A stretch of DNA of 48,172 nt. It comes from Betaproteobacteria bacterium. Lineage in GTDB: Bacteria > Pseudomonadota > Gammaproteobacteria > Burkholderiales > JAHFRG01. Below the pieces are notes generated by a model that saw only the letters and a program-made list of their open reading frames with translations, made no database searches and was not told where the DNA came from. The position numbers and the translations under genes were made by a program. Positions 39,166 through 48,089 of this stretch are shown here, piece by piece. The stretch lies in NCBI GenBank assembly GCA_023258935.1, contig JAHFRG010000002.1, positions 1-48,172 of the forward strand, given 5' to 3'. Positions within the stretch are counted from its first letter, which is position 1; every line of letters begins with the position of its first letter.

Positions 39166-40083
39166 GTGAATATTATTCTGGTTTCAGGTAATTTAGGGAA
39201 GTCCAAGACGCTGACCCTGAGCCACGCGCAGATCGTATTTATTGCGGCGCTGCTGCTGGTGGGAGTCTTGGTGTTCGCCGTGGCTTTGCATTACCTGACC
39301 TTGCGCCATGCCGCGGAAATCAAGAGCCCGTATCTGAAATCATTGTTGCTTTCCATGCAGGAGCAGGAAAACCGCAAACGGGAAGCGTATCTGCGCGAAA
39401 ATCTGAACGCCATGGCGATCAAGCTGGGGCAGATGCAAGCGCAGTTGCTACGCCTTGACGCATTAGGCGATCGCCTAGCCAAACAGGCCGGCTTTAAACC
39501 CCAGGAATTCATGTTTGATCAGCCTCCCGGCCGAGGCGGCGCGCTGTCCGGCCTCCCGCAACGCGATCTTTCGCTCGCCGAGTTCGGCGAACAGATGGAA
39601 CAGTTGACAAGGGGACTTAACGACCGCACCGACCAGCTGGCGATTCTCGAATCGGCCCTCATGCAAGACCGCTTGAAAAAGAAGCTGGTGCCGTCAGTAT
39701 CACCCGTTGATACCGGCTGGTTTTCTTCCAATTTCGGTTGGCGCATCGACCCGTTTACCGGACAGAATGCCTTCCATGAAGGCGTGGATTTCATGACGGA
39801 AACGGGAACTCCTGTGGTAACAGCCGCTGGTGGAGTGGTGGCCTACTCGGACAACCACCCCGAGTATGGTAGTATGATTGAAGTTGACCATGGCAATGGT
39901 TTGCTCACGCGTTATGCCCATTTATCCAAGCGCCTGGTCAAGGTTGGCGATGTGGTTCTGCGGGGGGGCAAAATTGGCGAGGTGGGAAACACCGGCCGCT
40001 CCACCGGCCCGCATCTGCATTTTGAAGTGCGCTTCAAGGGGGCTTCGCAAAATCCGGTGCGGTTTCTGCAAAAGTCCGGCTGA
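39166..40083 (+). CDS. M23 family metallopeptidase (LytM domain)
   Basis: A 305-residue periplasmic peptidase anchored by one N-terminal helix (about residues 20-44). A coiled coil follows (about 60-110). The C-terminal LytM domain (about 185-300) has the zinc motif HEGVDF near residue 205 and the catalytic GPHLHFEV near 284. All metal-binding residues (HxxxD and HxH) are present, so it should be an active peptidoglycan endopeptidase rather than an EnvC-type activator. A GTG start is preceded by GGGGGA. It sits between DUF721 and secA, the usual betaproteobacterial order. Confidence 0.93.
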   Translation: MNIILVSGNLGKSKTLTLSHAQIVFIAALLLVGVLVFAVALHYLTLRHAAEIKSPYLKSLLLSMQEQENRKREAYLRENLNAMAIKLGQMQAQLLRLDALGDRLAKQAGFKPQEFMFDQPPGRGGALSGLPQRDLSLAEFGEQMEQLTRGLNDRTDQLAILESALMQDRLKKKLVPSVSPVDTGWFSSNFGWRIDPFTGQNAFHEGVDFMTETGTPVVTAAGGVVAYSDNHPEYGSMIEVDHGNGLLTRYAHLSKRLVKVGDVVLRGGKIGEVGNTGRSTGPHLHFEVRFKGASQNPVRFLQKSG

Positions 40084-40113
40084 ACTCAGGTTTATTGCAC
40101 AGCGTAAGGGGTG

Positions 40114-40148
40114 AGGGGCGAGGCAAAACTCCTCGCCCCTTATCTTTT
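40114..40148 (+). terminator. Terminator-like hairpin between the M23 gene and secA
   Basis: AGGGGCGAGG (40114-40123) and CCTCGCCCCT (40131-40140) form a perfect 10-bp G+C-rich stem with a CAAAACT loop, followed by TATCTTTTCT. The T tract is broken, so termination may be partial. It ends 26 bp before the secA ATG and could limit read-through into secA. Confidence 0.65.
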
Positions 40149-40173
40149 CTAATGTTGGATAATTACCAACTTC

Positions 40174-42966
40174 ATGCTATCCGCCCTGCTTAAAAAAATA
40201 TTTGGCAGCCGCAACGAGCGGCTGCTCAAGCACTATAACCACACGGTACGCGCCATCAACGCGCTGGAAGCAGAAATTGAAAAACTGTCAGACAGCGAGC
40301 TGCGCGCCAAAACCGACGAATTTCGCAGCCGCGTCCAGGAGCGTCTTAAGCTAACCCCGGACAAGGCTGATAGTGACGCCGGGCAGACCCAGGCGCTTGA
40401 GGGCGAGCACGACCGCGCGCGGAAAACTATCCTGGACGAACTGCTGCCCGAGGCGTTTGCAGTGGTGCGCGAAGCCAGCAAGCGCACGCTCGCCATGCGA
40501 CATTTTGATGAGCAGTTGATCGGTGGCATGGTGCTCCACCACGGCAAAATCGCGGAAATGCGAACCGGTGAGGGCAAGACCCTGGCTGCGACTCTGCCAG
40601 CCTATCTCAATGCACTCACCGGCCGTGGTGTGCATGTGGTGACCGTTAATGACTACCTGGCGCAGCGAGATGCCGACTGGATGGGCAAAATATACAATTT
40701 CCTGGGCTTGAGCGTCGGTGTAAATCTCTCTCAAATGCCGCATGAAGGCAAACAGCACGCCTATGCTGCGGACATCACTTACGGCACCAACAACGAATTC
40801 GGCTTCGATTACCTGCGAGACAACATGGTGTATCAGCCTTCGGAGCGCGTGCAGCGCGGCTTGCATTACGGCATCGTGGACGAAGTGGATTCGATCCTGA
40901 TTGACGAAGCGCGCACCCCGCTCATCATTTCCGGCCAGGCGGATGACACCACTGACCTGTATTATCGGACGAACGATCTCGTGCCGAAACTCACACGCCA
41001 GCAGCAGGAAAACGGCCCGGGCGATTACAGCGTGGATGAAAAATCCAATCAGGTATTGCTTACCGAATCCGGGCACGAACGTGCTGAGGAATTGCTGACC
41101 CGCGCCGGATTGCTGCCCACGGGTGGCAGTCTCTACGATGCCTCGCATATCAACCTGGTGCACCATTTGTACGCGGCGCTAAAAGCTCACACATTGTTTC
41201 ACAAGGACCAGCAGTATGTGGTGCAGGACGGGGAAATTGTCATCGTGGATGAATTCACCGGGCGTCTCATGGCAGGACGGCGCTGGTCGGACGGCCTGCA
41301 CCAGGCGGTGGAAGCCAAGGAAGGAGTAAAAATCCAGCGCGAAAATCAGACGCTTGCTTCGATCACTTTCCAGAATTATTTCCGCATGTACCGGAAGCTC
41401 GCGGGCATGACCGGTACCGCTGACACCGAGGCTTATGAATTCCAGCAAATTTACGGGCTGGAAACCGTGGTGATTCCTACGCACATGCTGATGATTCGCG
41501 AAGATCGCCAGGATCAGGTGTACCGTACCGCCCCTGAAAAACACCGCGCGGTGATCATGGATATCCGGGATTGTTATGCACGCAGTCAGCCGGTGCTGGT
41601 CGGTACCACATCGATTGAAAATTCCGAATTGCTGTCCGGGCTGCTGACCAAGGAAAAACTGCCGCATCAGGTGTTGAATGCCAAACAGCATGCGCGCGAA
41701 GCGGAGATCGTGGTGCAGGCAGGGCAGCCGAAAGCTATCACCATCGCCACCAACATGGCGGGACGCGGTGTCGACATCGTGCTGGGCGGCAATCCCGAGC
41801 CGGAAGTGAATCGCTTGCGCAATGACGAAAATCTGGACCCCGTTGCAAAAAACACGCGCATCTCGCAGCTCCGCGAACAATGGCAAAAGCTGCATGAGCA
41901 AGTGGTAGCTGCGGGGGGCTTGCACATCGTTGGCACTGAGCGCCATGAATCGCGGCGAGTTGACAATCAGCTGCGCGGGCGCTCCGGCCGCCAGGGCGAT
42001 TCAGGTTCCAGCCGTTTTTACCTCGCGCTGGAAGACCCGCTGCTGCGAATTTTCGCTTCCGACCGCGTGGCTGCCATCATGCAGCGGCTCAACATGCCGG
42101 AAGGCGAGGCCATCGAGCATCCGTGGGTGACGCGCGCCATCGAGAACGCGCAGCGCAAGGTTGAAGCGCGCAACTTCGACATACGCAAGCAGTTGCTGGA
42201 ATACGACGATGTCGCCAACGACCAGCGCCGGGTGATTTACCAGCAGCGCAACGAGCTGCTCGAAACTCACGATATTTCGGACACTATCCGCGCCATGCGC
42301 GAGGGTGTGGTGAACGAATTAATCAGCCAGCATATCGTGCCGGAAAGCGTGGAAGAGCAATGGGATGTGGTAGGACTGGAAAAAACGCTTGCAGCCGAAC
42401 TCCAGTTGAAATTGCCGCTGCAGCAATGGCTGGAGCAGGAGCCCGAGTTGCACGAGGAAACCTTGCGCAGCCGCATCATTGACGCGGCTCATGCGCAGTA
42501 CCAGGGCAAGCTTGAACTGGTCGGCGCCGAAGTAATGCACCAATACGAGAGCGCAGTGATGCTGCAAAGCCTGGACGCGCACTGGCGCGAGCACCTGGCT
42601 GCGCTCGACCATTTGCGTCAGGGCATACACCTGCGCGGTTATGCAGCGAAAAATCCCAAGCAGGAATACAAGCGCGAGGCATTCGAGCTGTTCGCCGACA
42701 TGCTCGAACTCATCAAGGCTGAAGTCACCAAAATCGTGATGACGGTACAGATCAAAAGCCAGCAGGACGTGGAAGCGGTGGAACCGCCGCCAACCCCGGA
42801 AAACGTGCAATACCACCATGCCGATTATGACGAAGCGCTGGCACAAGCGGATGGTGAAACCAAGACCCGGCCTTTCGTGCGCGGCTCGCAGAAAATCGGG
42901 CGCAACGACCCCTGCCCCTGCGGCTCGGGCAAGAAATATAAGCATTGTCATGGTAAGCTGGCCTGA
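40174..42966 (+). CDS. secA: Protein translocase ATPase SecA
   Basis: The motor that drives unfolded preproteins through SecYEG. The 930-residue protein has Walker A in MRTGEGKTLAATLPAY (lysine 135), Walker B in IVDEVDSILIDEARTPLI, the second nucleotide domain with TNMAGRGVDIVLGG, and QLRGRSGRQGDSGSS. It ends in the zinc-binding tail NDPCPCGSGKKYKHCHGKL used to bind SecB and ribosomes. No SecM-like gene is upstream; a hairpin stands there instead. Length and order are standard. Confidence 0.98.
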   Translation: MLSALLKKIFGSRNERLLKHYNHTVRAINALEAEIEKLSDSELRAKTDEFRSRVQERLKLTPDKADSDAGQTQALEGEHDRARKTILDELLPEAFAVVREASKRTLAMRHFDEQLIGGMVLHHGKIAEMRTGEGKTLAATLPAYLNALTGRGVHVVTVNDYLAQRDADWMGKIYNFLGLSVGVNLSQMPHEGKQHAYAADITYGTNNEFGFDYLRDNMVYQPSERVQRGLHYGIVDEVDSILIDEARTPLIISGQADDTTDLYYRTNDLVPKLTRQQQENGPGDYSVDEKSNQVLLTESGHERAEELLTRAGLLPTGGSLYDASHINLVHHLYAALKAHTLFHKDQQYVVQDGEIVIVDEFTGRLMAGRRWSDGLHQAVEAKEGVKIQRENQTLASITFQNYFRMYRKLAGMTGTADTEAYEFQQIYGLETVVIPTHMLMIREDRQDQVYRTAPEKHRAVIMDIRDCYARSQPVLVGTTSIENSELLSGLLTKEKLPHQVLNAKQHAREAEIVVQAGQPKAITIATNMAGRGVDIVLGGNPEPEVNRLRNDENLDPVAKNTRISQLREQWQKLHEQVVAAGGLHIVGTERHESRRVDNQLRGRSGRQGDSGSSRFYLALEDPLLRIFASDRVAAIMQRLNMPEGEAIEHPWVTRAIENAQRKVEARNFDIRKQLLEYDDVANDQRRVIYQQRNELLETHDISDTIRAMREGVVNELISQHIVPESVEEQWDVVGLEKTLAAELQLKLPLQQWLEQEPELHEETLRSRIIDAAHAQYQGKLELVGAEVMHQYESAVMLQSLDAHWREHLAALDHLRQGIHLRGYAAKNPKQEYKREAFELFADMLELIKAEVTKIVMTVQIKSQQDVEAVEPPPTPENVQYHHADYDEALAQADGETKTRPFVRGSQKIGRNDPCPCGSGKKYKHCHGKLA

Positions 42967-43013
42967 AAGTTTACGGAATCCGGACTGACAAGTACTGGCG
43001 AGGGAGGTAACAA

Positions 43014-43919
43014 ATGTTTTTGCAAAATTTGCGCCTGTACCAATTCATGAACCATCTGGGCATATTGCGCCGCAGCTACCTGCTCAAATTCTTGCTGGTG
43101 GTGTTTCTCGGTACCTATGTGCCGCTTATCGCACTGGTGGTGTACCTTGCCTTGTCCCAGTCCTACAACCTTATGGAGGCGCTGCCCATTATCATCGCCG
43201 CCTTGCTGGTAATTATCATCGGCACCGTCATTACGCTGTTGTTTCTGGAAGGCTTGCTTACGCCGGTGCGCCAGACATCTGACAGCCTCAAAAAATACTT
43301 GGCCGAGCGCAGCCTGCCGAGCCTGCCCACCGTTTATGGAGATGAGGCGGGACAGCTCATGGCCGATGCCCAATATGTCATCACGCGGCTCGACAATACG
43401 CTGCGCGAGCTGGAAAACATTTCGCTTACCGATCATTTGACCGGCATGTATAACCGGCGCGCCGGTGAACACCGTTTGGAAGAAGAAATCGCGCGGGCGG
43501 AACGCGAAAACAAGAAATTCCTGCTGGCGTTCATCGACCTCAATCTGCTGAAGCAGATCAACGACCAATACGGCCACGATGCGGGGGATGCCTGTCTCAT
43601 CCATTTTGCATCGCTGCTGGCGGAATGCGTGCGCCGAGGCGACTGGTGTGCGCGCTGGGGTGGGGATGAATTCGTGTTGGCTTTGTACCAGGCGGATGCG
43701 GGAGCCGATCTGGTGTTTAATCGCGTGCTGACAGAACTCGAATCCAAGCCTTGCCAGGTGCGGCAGAACGTGACGCTCTATCTCGGTGTGAGTATTGGGG
43801 TGGCTGTGTACCAGCGCGGCATGGCTGTTGAAAAACTGTTGCAGCAGGCCGATCAGGCTATGTACCAGGCAAAATTGCAGGGAAGCGGGAAATCCAAGGT
43901 GGTGTTTTATGGCAAATAA
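43014..43919 (+). CDS. Membrane diguanylate cyclase (GGDEF)
   Basis: Makes cyclic di-GMP from two GTP. The 301-residue protein has two N-terminal membrane helices (about residues 24-45 and 58-80), a HAMP-like linker, and a GGDEF domain from LTDHLTGMYNRRAGEH (about 142) to the end. The active-site GGDEF is intact at 216-220. The inhibitory site RxxD is present as RRGD at 207-210, five residues upstream, so product feedback is likely. There is almost no periplasmic sensor domain between the helices. It lies between secA and argJ. Confidence 0.93.
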   Translation: MFLQNLRLYQFMNHLGILRRSYLLKFLLVVFLGTYVPLIALVVYLALSQSYNLMEALPIIIAALLVIIIGTVITLLFLEGLLTPVRQTSDSLKKYLAERSLPSLPTVYGDEAGQLMADAQYVITRLDNTLRELENISLTDHLTGMYNRRAGEHRLEEEIARAERENKKFLLAFIDLNLLKQINDQYGHDAGDACLIHFASLLAECVRRGDWCARWGGDEFVLALYQADAGADLVFNRVLTELESKPCQVRQNVTLYLGVSIGVAVYQRGMAVEKLLQQADQAMYQAKLQGSGKSKVVFYGK

Positions 43920-43952
43920 GTCTTGCGCCGTGGCCGCCCATCAGGACTATCC

Positions 43953-45182
43953 ATGCCGGTTAACTTGACTCCGCCCGAAGCTGAACAATTATTGCCCGTA
44001 AAAGGCGTTGCATTGGGCGTTGCAGAAACCGGAATAAAGAAACCAGGCTGCAAAGACTTGCTGGTAATGTCGCTTGCGCAAGGCTCGAAAGTGGCGGGGG
44101 TATTTACCCAGAACCGCTTTTGCGCCGCGCCAGTGCTGGTCGCTCGCGAACACCTGCATGCGAAATCCGCAGTGCGCGCACTGCTCGTCAATACCGGCAA
44201 CGCCAATGCCGGCACCGGTGAAGAGGGCATCAAGCATGCCCGTCGAACCTGTGCAGTGCTGGCAAAACTGCTGGGCTGTGAAGCGCAGGCTATCCTGCCG
44301 TTTTCCACCGGGGTAATCATGGAACCCTTGCCGGTGGAGCGTATCACCGCCGGCTTGCCGCAATGTGTTGCCGGCCTGCGTGAAAATAACTGGCTTAACG
44401 CGGCGCAGGCCATAATGACCACTGATACCATACCCAAAGCGCTGTCCAAGCAGATGACGATAAACGGGGTAACGGTGACGATCACCGGTATCGCCAAGGG
44501 CGCAGGCATGATCCGCCCCAACATGGCGACCATGCTGGGCTTTATCGCGAGCGACGCGCGCCTCAGCCAGTCTGCGCTGCAAAGCGTGGTGAGCCATGCT
44601 GCCGAGCATTCGTTCAACCGCATCACCGTGGACGGCGATACCTCGACCAACGACGCCTTTATGCTGATAGCAAGCGGCCAGGCGCAAATGCCTGAAATTG
44701 CGCGTGCTGAAAGCCGTGAATTGATCGCCTATCGCAACGCCGTTACCGATATGGCGCAATGGCTGGCGCAAGCCATCGTGCGCGATGGCGAAGGTGCGAC
44801 CAAATTCATTACCATCAGCGTCGAAGGCGGTAAGCACAGCAAAGAGTGCGCCAAAGTGGCATATGCCATCGCGCATTCACCTTTGGTAAAGACCGCTTTT
44901 TATGCTTCCGATCCCAATCTCGGCCGGATTCTTGCCGCGATCGGCTATGCCGGGATTGATGATCTTGATGTGGGCAGAATCAGCCTGTATCTGGACGAAG
45001 TTCTGGTGGCTGAAAATGGCTGCCGTGCGATGCGTTATAATGAAGCGGACGGGCAGAAAGTGATGCGCAAGCAGGAAATCAGCATGCGCGTACTGCTCGG
45101 ACGCGGGTTGGCCGCAAGCCAAGTATGGACCTGCGATTTGTCGCATGAATACGTAAAAATCAATGCGGAGTACCGTACCTAA
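43953..45182 (+). CDS. argJ: Bifunctional glutamate N-acetyltransferase/amino-acid acetyltransferase
   Basis: Recycles the acetyl group in arginine synthesis by moving it from acetylornithine to glutamate; bifunctional members also use acetyl-CoA. The 409-residue precursor cleaves itself before the catalytic threonine in MATMLGFIASDARL (about residues 191-204). GIAKGAGMIRPN precedes it and DGDTSTNDAFMLIASG follows. The C-terminal DLSHEYVKINAEYRT is typical. I chose the ATG at 43953, with AGGA 6 nt upstream; an earlier frame start at 43923 adds ten unsupported residues. It overlaps the DUF815 gene. Confidence 0.96.
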   Translation: MPVNLTPPEAEQLLPVKGVALGVAETGIKKPGCKDLLVMSLAQGSKVAGVFTQNRFCAAPVLVAREHLHAKSAVRALLVNTGNANAGTGEEGIKHARRTCAVLAKLLGCEAQAILPFSTGVIMEPLPVERITAGLPQCVAGLRENNWLNAAQAIMTTDTIPKALSKQMTINGVTVTITGIAKGAGMIRPNMATMLGFIASDARLSQSALQSVVSHAAEHSFNRITVDGDTSTNDAFMLIASGQAQMPEIARAESRELIAYRNAVTDMAQWLAQAIVRDGEGATKFITISVEGGKHSKECAKVAYAIAHSPLVKTAFYASDPNLGRILAAIGYAGIDDLDVGRISLYLDEVLVAENGCRAMRYNEADGQKVMRKQEISMRVLLGRGLAASQVWTCDLSHEYVKINAEYRT

Positions 45183-46095
45183 GCCGCAAGACCATGGCTT
45201 CAGCCCGATGCCGGCAGCAAATATGAAAGAATTGCGCGAAGTCCTGGAGCGCTTTAGTGCGTTCCTTGACAAGCTTGAGCGCTGGCTTCCCTTGCCGCCC
45301 GGGGAGCCGGATTGGGACTCCTCAATCGCCTTCCGCTGGCGCAAGCGCAACGGCAGCGGGTATATCCAGCCGGTTTCCCATCCTCACCGCATCCGTCTCA
45401 AGGATCTGCTGGGCATCGAGCAGCAAAAACAACTGATTGATCAAAACACTCGACAATTTGTGCAAGGCTACCCCGCCAACAACGTGTTGCTGACGGGCGC
45501 GCGCGGCACCGGAAAATCATCACTGGCGAAAGCCGTGCTCAACAAATATGCTGCAAAAGGACTGCGCCTCATCGAAGTGGACAAACATGATCTCATCGAT
45601 ATGCCGGACATCGTCGAGCAAATTTACCGGCGTCCCGAGCGTTTCCTGCTATTTTGCGATGATCTTTCATTTGATGCGGACGAGCCCGGCTACAAGGCGC
45701 TCAAGGCGGTGCTGGATGGCTCAATCGCCACGGCTTCGGAAAATGTGCTGATTTACGCCACTTCCAACCGACGTCACCTGATGCCGGAATATATGCAGGA
45801 GAATCTGGCAACCCGCTATCTTGGGGAAGAAGTGCATCCCGCGGAAGCAGTGGAAGAAAAAATTTCTTTTTCCGAGCGCTTCGGGTTGTGGCTTTCGTTC
45901 TATCCTTTCAACCAGGACGATTATTTGCGGATTGTCGAGCATTGGCTGGACTTCCTGGGTGTGCGCAATACGGTTTCTGCCGAAATACGGGAAAGCGCCT
46001 TGCAATGGGCCATGTCGCGTGGCTCGCGCTCAGGCCGTGCAGCCTGGCAGTTTGCCTGTGACTGGGCGGGAAGGCACGGAATTAAGCCGGAATGA
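45163..46095 (+). CDS. DUF815 family AAA-type ATPase
   Basis: A 310-residue predicted ATPase of unknown cellular role. It has Walker A in LLTGARGTGKSSLAKAVL near residue 107, Walker B in RFLLFCDDLSFDADEPG near 161, sensor-like ATSNRRHLMPEYM near 198, and a C-terminal lid. The DUF815 family is common beside argJ and mutT in betaproteobacteria, but its function is not established. The start is uncertain: ATG at 45163 (used here, overlapping argJ by 20 bp), 45208 or 45223. It overlaps the MutT-ThiE gene by 4 bp (ATGA). Confidence 0.88.
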   Translation: MRSTVPKPQDHGFSPMPAANMKELREVLERFSAFLDKLERWLPLPPGEPDWDSSIAFRWRKRNGSGYIQPVSHPHRIRLKDLLGIEQQKQLIDQNTRQFVQGYPANNVLLTGARGTGKSSLAKAVLNKYAAKGLRLIEVDKHDLIDMPDIVEQIYRRPERFLLFCDDLSFDADEPGYKALKAVLDGSIATASENVLIYATSNRRHLMPEYMQENLATRYLGEEVHPAEAVEEKISFSERFGLWLSFYPFNQDDYLRIVEHWLDFLGVRNTVSAEIRESALQWAMSRGSRSGRAAWQFACDWAGRHGIKPE

Positions 46096-47087
46096 GGGAT
46101 GTCTTCGCAGAGCGCGATCAGACGTCTTTAACCGAAGAGGATTTACGCGGCGGTAACCCGCTCAAAGTTGCCGCAGCGGTAATCCTCAAACCCGACGGGC
46201 GGTTTCTACTTGCGCAAAGACCGGCGGGCAAGCCCTACGCCGGTTATTGGGAATTTCCCGGCGGCAAGGTGAAAGCGCATGAAACGAGCGTACAAGCGCT
46301 GCGCCGCGAACTGCAGGAAGAACTGGGCATCCGCGCCGAGCAAATCCATCCCTGGCTCACCCAAGTTTACCGTTATCCGCATGCTACGGTCAGGCTGTGC
46401 TTTCACCGTGTGATGCGCTGGAGCGGCGAGCCGCATGGCAGGGAGAACCAGCAGCTGTCCTGGCAAAGCGCAGAGCGTGTTGACGTTGCTCCCCTGTTGC
46501 CCGCAAACGGCCCGGTCCTGCGGGCGCTCAGCCTGCCCCCGGTGTACGCCATCAGCAATGTTGCGGAACTGGGCAGGGAAAATTTCATGCAGCGCCTGGA
46601 ACTGGCATTGCAAAATGGTTTGCGCTTGATTCAGGTCAGGGAAAAATACATGCCGCGCAGCGAACTTAGGGATTTTGCCGTCGCAGTAATTGCCGCGGCG
46701 CGTCGTTATCAGGCGAAAGTGCTGGTGAACGGCGATATCGTGCTTGCGCGGGAGCTGGGCGCGGATGGTGTGCATTTGACGTCACAACAGCTCATGGTGC
46801 TTGAGCGACGCCCGCAAATAGAATGGTGCGGCGCTTCCTGTCATGACCGCGAGCAGTTGCAACGCGCCGAAGCCCTGGGTGTGGATTTCGCAGTACTCGC
46901 CCCGGTATTACCGACTTTAAGCCACCCCGGCGCTCCCGGAATGGGTTGGGGGGCGTTTGCACAATTGGTCGAAGGGTACAGCCTTCCGGTGTATGCGCTG
47001 GGCGGGATGCGCGAACAGCATTTGAGCACAGCCTGGGCGAACGGCGCGCACGGCATAGCGATGATGCGCGGTGCGTGGCTGGTTTGA
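46092..47087 (+). CDS. Nudix hydrolase (MutT) fused to a ThiE/TenI-like domain
   Basis: A 331-residue two-domain protein. Residues 20-150 are a MutT-like Nudix domain with a complete Nudix box (about 57-80; GGKVKAHE ... RRELQEELGI), so 8-oxo-dGTP clean-up is likely. Residues 155-331 resemble thiamine phosphate synthase (VREKYMPRSEL, LVNGDIVLARELGADGVHL, YALGGMREQHL). The phosphate loop reads VLAPVLPTLSHPGAPGMGW rather than the GPIFPT-T-K pattern of working ThiE, so thiamine synthesis is doubtful. Such fusions are known in beta- and gammaproteobacteria. It converges with yacG. Confidence 0.9.
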   Translation: MRDVFAERDQTSLTEEDLRGGNPLKVAAAVILKPDGRFLLAQRPAGKPYAGYWEFPGGKVKAHETSVQALRRELQEELGIRAEQIHPWLTQVYRYPHATVRLCFHRVMRWSGEPHGRENQQLSWQSAERVDVAPLLPANGPVLRALSLPPVYAISNVAELGRENFMQRLELALQNGLRLIQVREKYMPRSELRDFAVAVIAAARRYQAKVLVNGDIVLARELGADGVHLTSQQLMVLERRPQIEWCGASCHDREQLQRAEALGVDFAVLAPVLPTLSHPGAPGMGWGAFAQLVEGYSLPVYALGGMREQHLSTAWANGAHGIAMMRGAWLV

Positions 47088-47091
47088 CATG

Positions 47092-47271
47092 CTACTTATC
47101 ATTGTTTTTTTTCTGCTGTTCAGGAATGCGGTAGCTTTCTGCGGCCCATTGTCCAAGATCAATCAGCTTGCAGCGTTCCGAGCAAAACGGTCGGTAGCGG
47201 TTATCCTCATCCCACAAGACGCTTTTCCCGCACCGCGGGCAGTTGACGGTGGGCTTTTGCGATCGTTTCAT
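47092..47271 (-). CDS. yacG: DNA gyrase inhibitor YacG (zinc-binding)
   Basis: A 59-residue zinc-finger protein that in E. coli binds GyrB and blocks DNA binding by gyrase. Reading the minus strand from the ATG at 47271 gives MKRSQKPTVNCPRCGKSVLW. RPFCSERCKLIDLGQW follows, with all four zinc cysteines (CxxC and CxxxC) in place. The start overlaps the zapD stop (TAATG), so the two are coupled. Its stop lies 4 bp from that of the convergent MutT-ThiE gene. The order coaE-zapD-yacG is the same as in E. coli. Confidence 0.95.
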   Translation of the reverse strand: MKRSQKPTVNCPRCGKSVLWDEDNRYRPFCSERCKLIDLGQWAAESYRIPEQQKKNNDK

Positions 47272-48026
47272 TACATGTTGCAGAATGTCAGTTCAAACTT
47301 CACATCCGATTCGCTGGCACGCGGCCGCTGCATTCCCTCCTGAGTAGTGAAGCGGATGTTGAGTGCGTAGCGGTTAGCGCTGATTTCGGGAATGCAATGC
47401 AAGTCTTCCTGCAGCCTGATGCGCAGCATGTGTGCAGGCTTGCCGGTGAGGATTTGTTGAAACATGCCTTGGTAAGCGATATGCGTGCTGGATTTGCCGT
47501 TCTCGCGCAAAAGCTTCAGCAAAATCGCCATGCCGTCGCGGATAGGCACAAATGGCGCGAGCCATTGTGCCAGATGCTGCCTGCGGCTGGTTGCATCCTG
47601 GTGCAGCCAATAATGGTAGGAAGGCAAATCGAATTCACAGACGCCGCCGGGGATAATGGTGCGCTGCTTGATGCTCATCAGCCATTCATTGTCGCGCAAG
47701 TCCTGGCCGATTTTCCCGGGCATCTCGCGCAACTGCTTTGTGGCTTTGTCGATATCCCGCAAAATTTCATCAAGTGCATGTTCGGAAATCGCCGGATTGC
47801 CATGCAATGACTCGAGATTTTGCCATTGTCTATCCAGTTCCTGCAACAGTTCTGATTTCAAGTCCGCGCGGCTTGCCACTTCGAGCATTTCGAACAGAAA
47901 CAACAATGCCGTGTGGTTATCCATTGCCTCGGATTTGGCCGAGAAATACTCGACTTTACGATAAAGATCCTCCAGCCGCAGCAGGGTCCGAATACGCTCG
48001 TTAAGTGGATATTCGTAGCTAATCAC
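47271..48026 (-). CDS. zapD: Cell division protein ZapD
   Basis: A cytoplasmic protein that binds the FtsZ tail and bundles FtsZ filaments. The 251-residue protein matches E. coli ZapD (247) along its length: YEYPLNERIRTLLRLEDLY, LLQELDRQWQNL, IPGGVCEFDLPSYHYWLH near residue 125-142, and LLKLLRENG. The helical N-terminal half and beta C-terminal half are as in the family. The start is a GTG at 48026. It is coupled to yacG downstream and lies 63 bp after coaE. Confidence 0.94.
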   Translation of the reverse strand: MISYEYPLNERIRTLLRLEDLYRKVEYFSAKSEAMDNHTALLFLFEMLEVASRADLKSELLQELDRQWQNLESLHGNPAISEHALDEILRDIDKATKQLREMPGKIGQDLRDNEWLMSIKQRTIIPGGVCEFDLPSYHYWLHQDATSRRQHLAQWLAPFVPIRDGMAILLKLLRENGKSSTHIAYQGMFQQILTGKPAHMLRIRLQEDLHCIPEISANRYALNIRFTTQEGMQRPRASESDVKFELTFCNM

Positions 48027-48089
48027 TGTGCGTTACATGGCTCCAAAATTCAATTTTCACTCATTGAACTAAGTTTGACAAACCACTTG

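Noticed and set aside
41179..41946. 255-codon minus-strand ORF
   Set aside because: Shadow of secA with no domain of its own.
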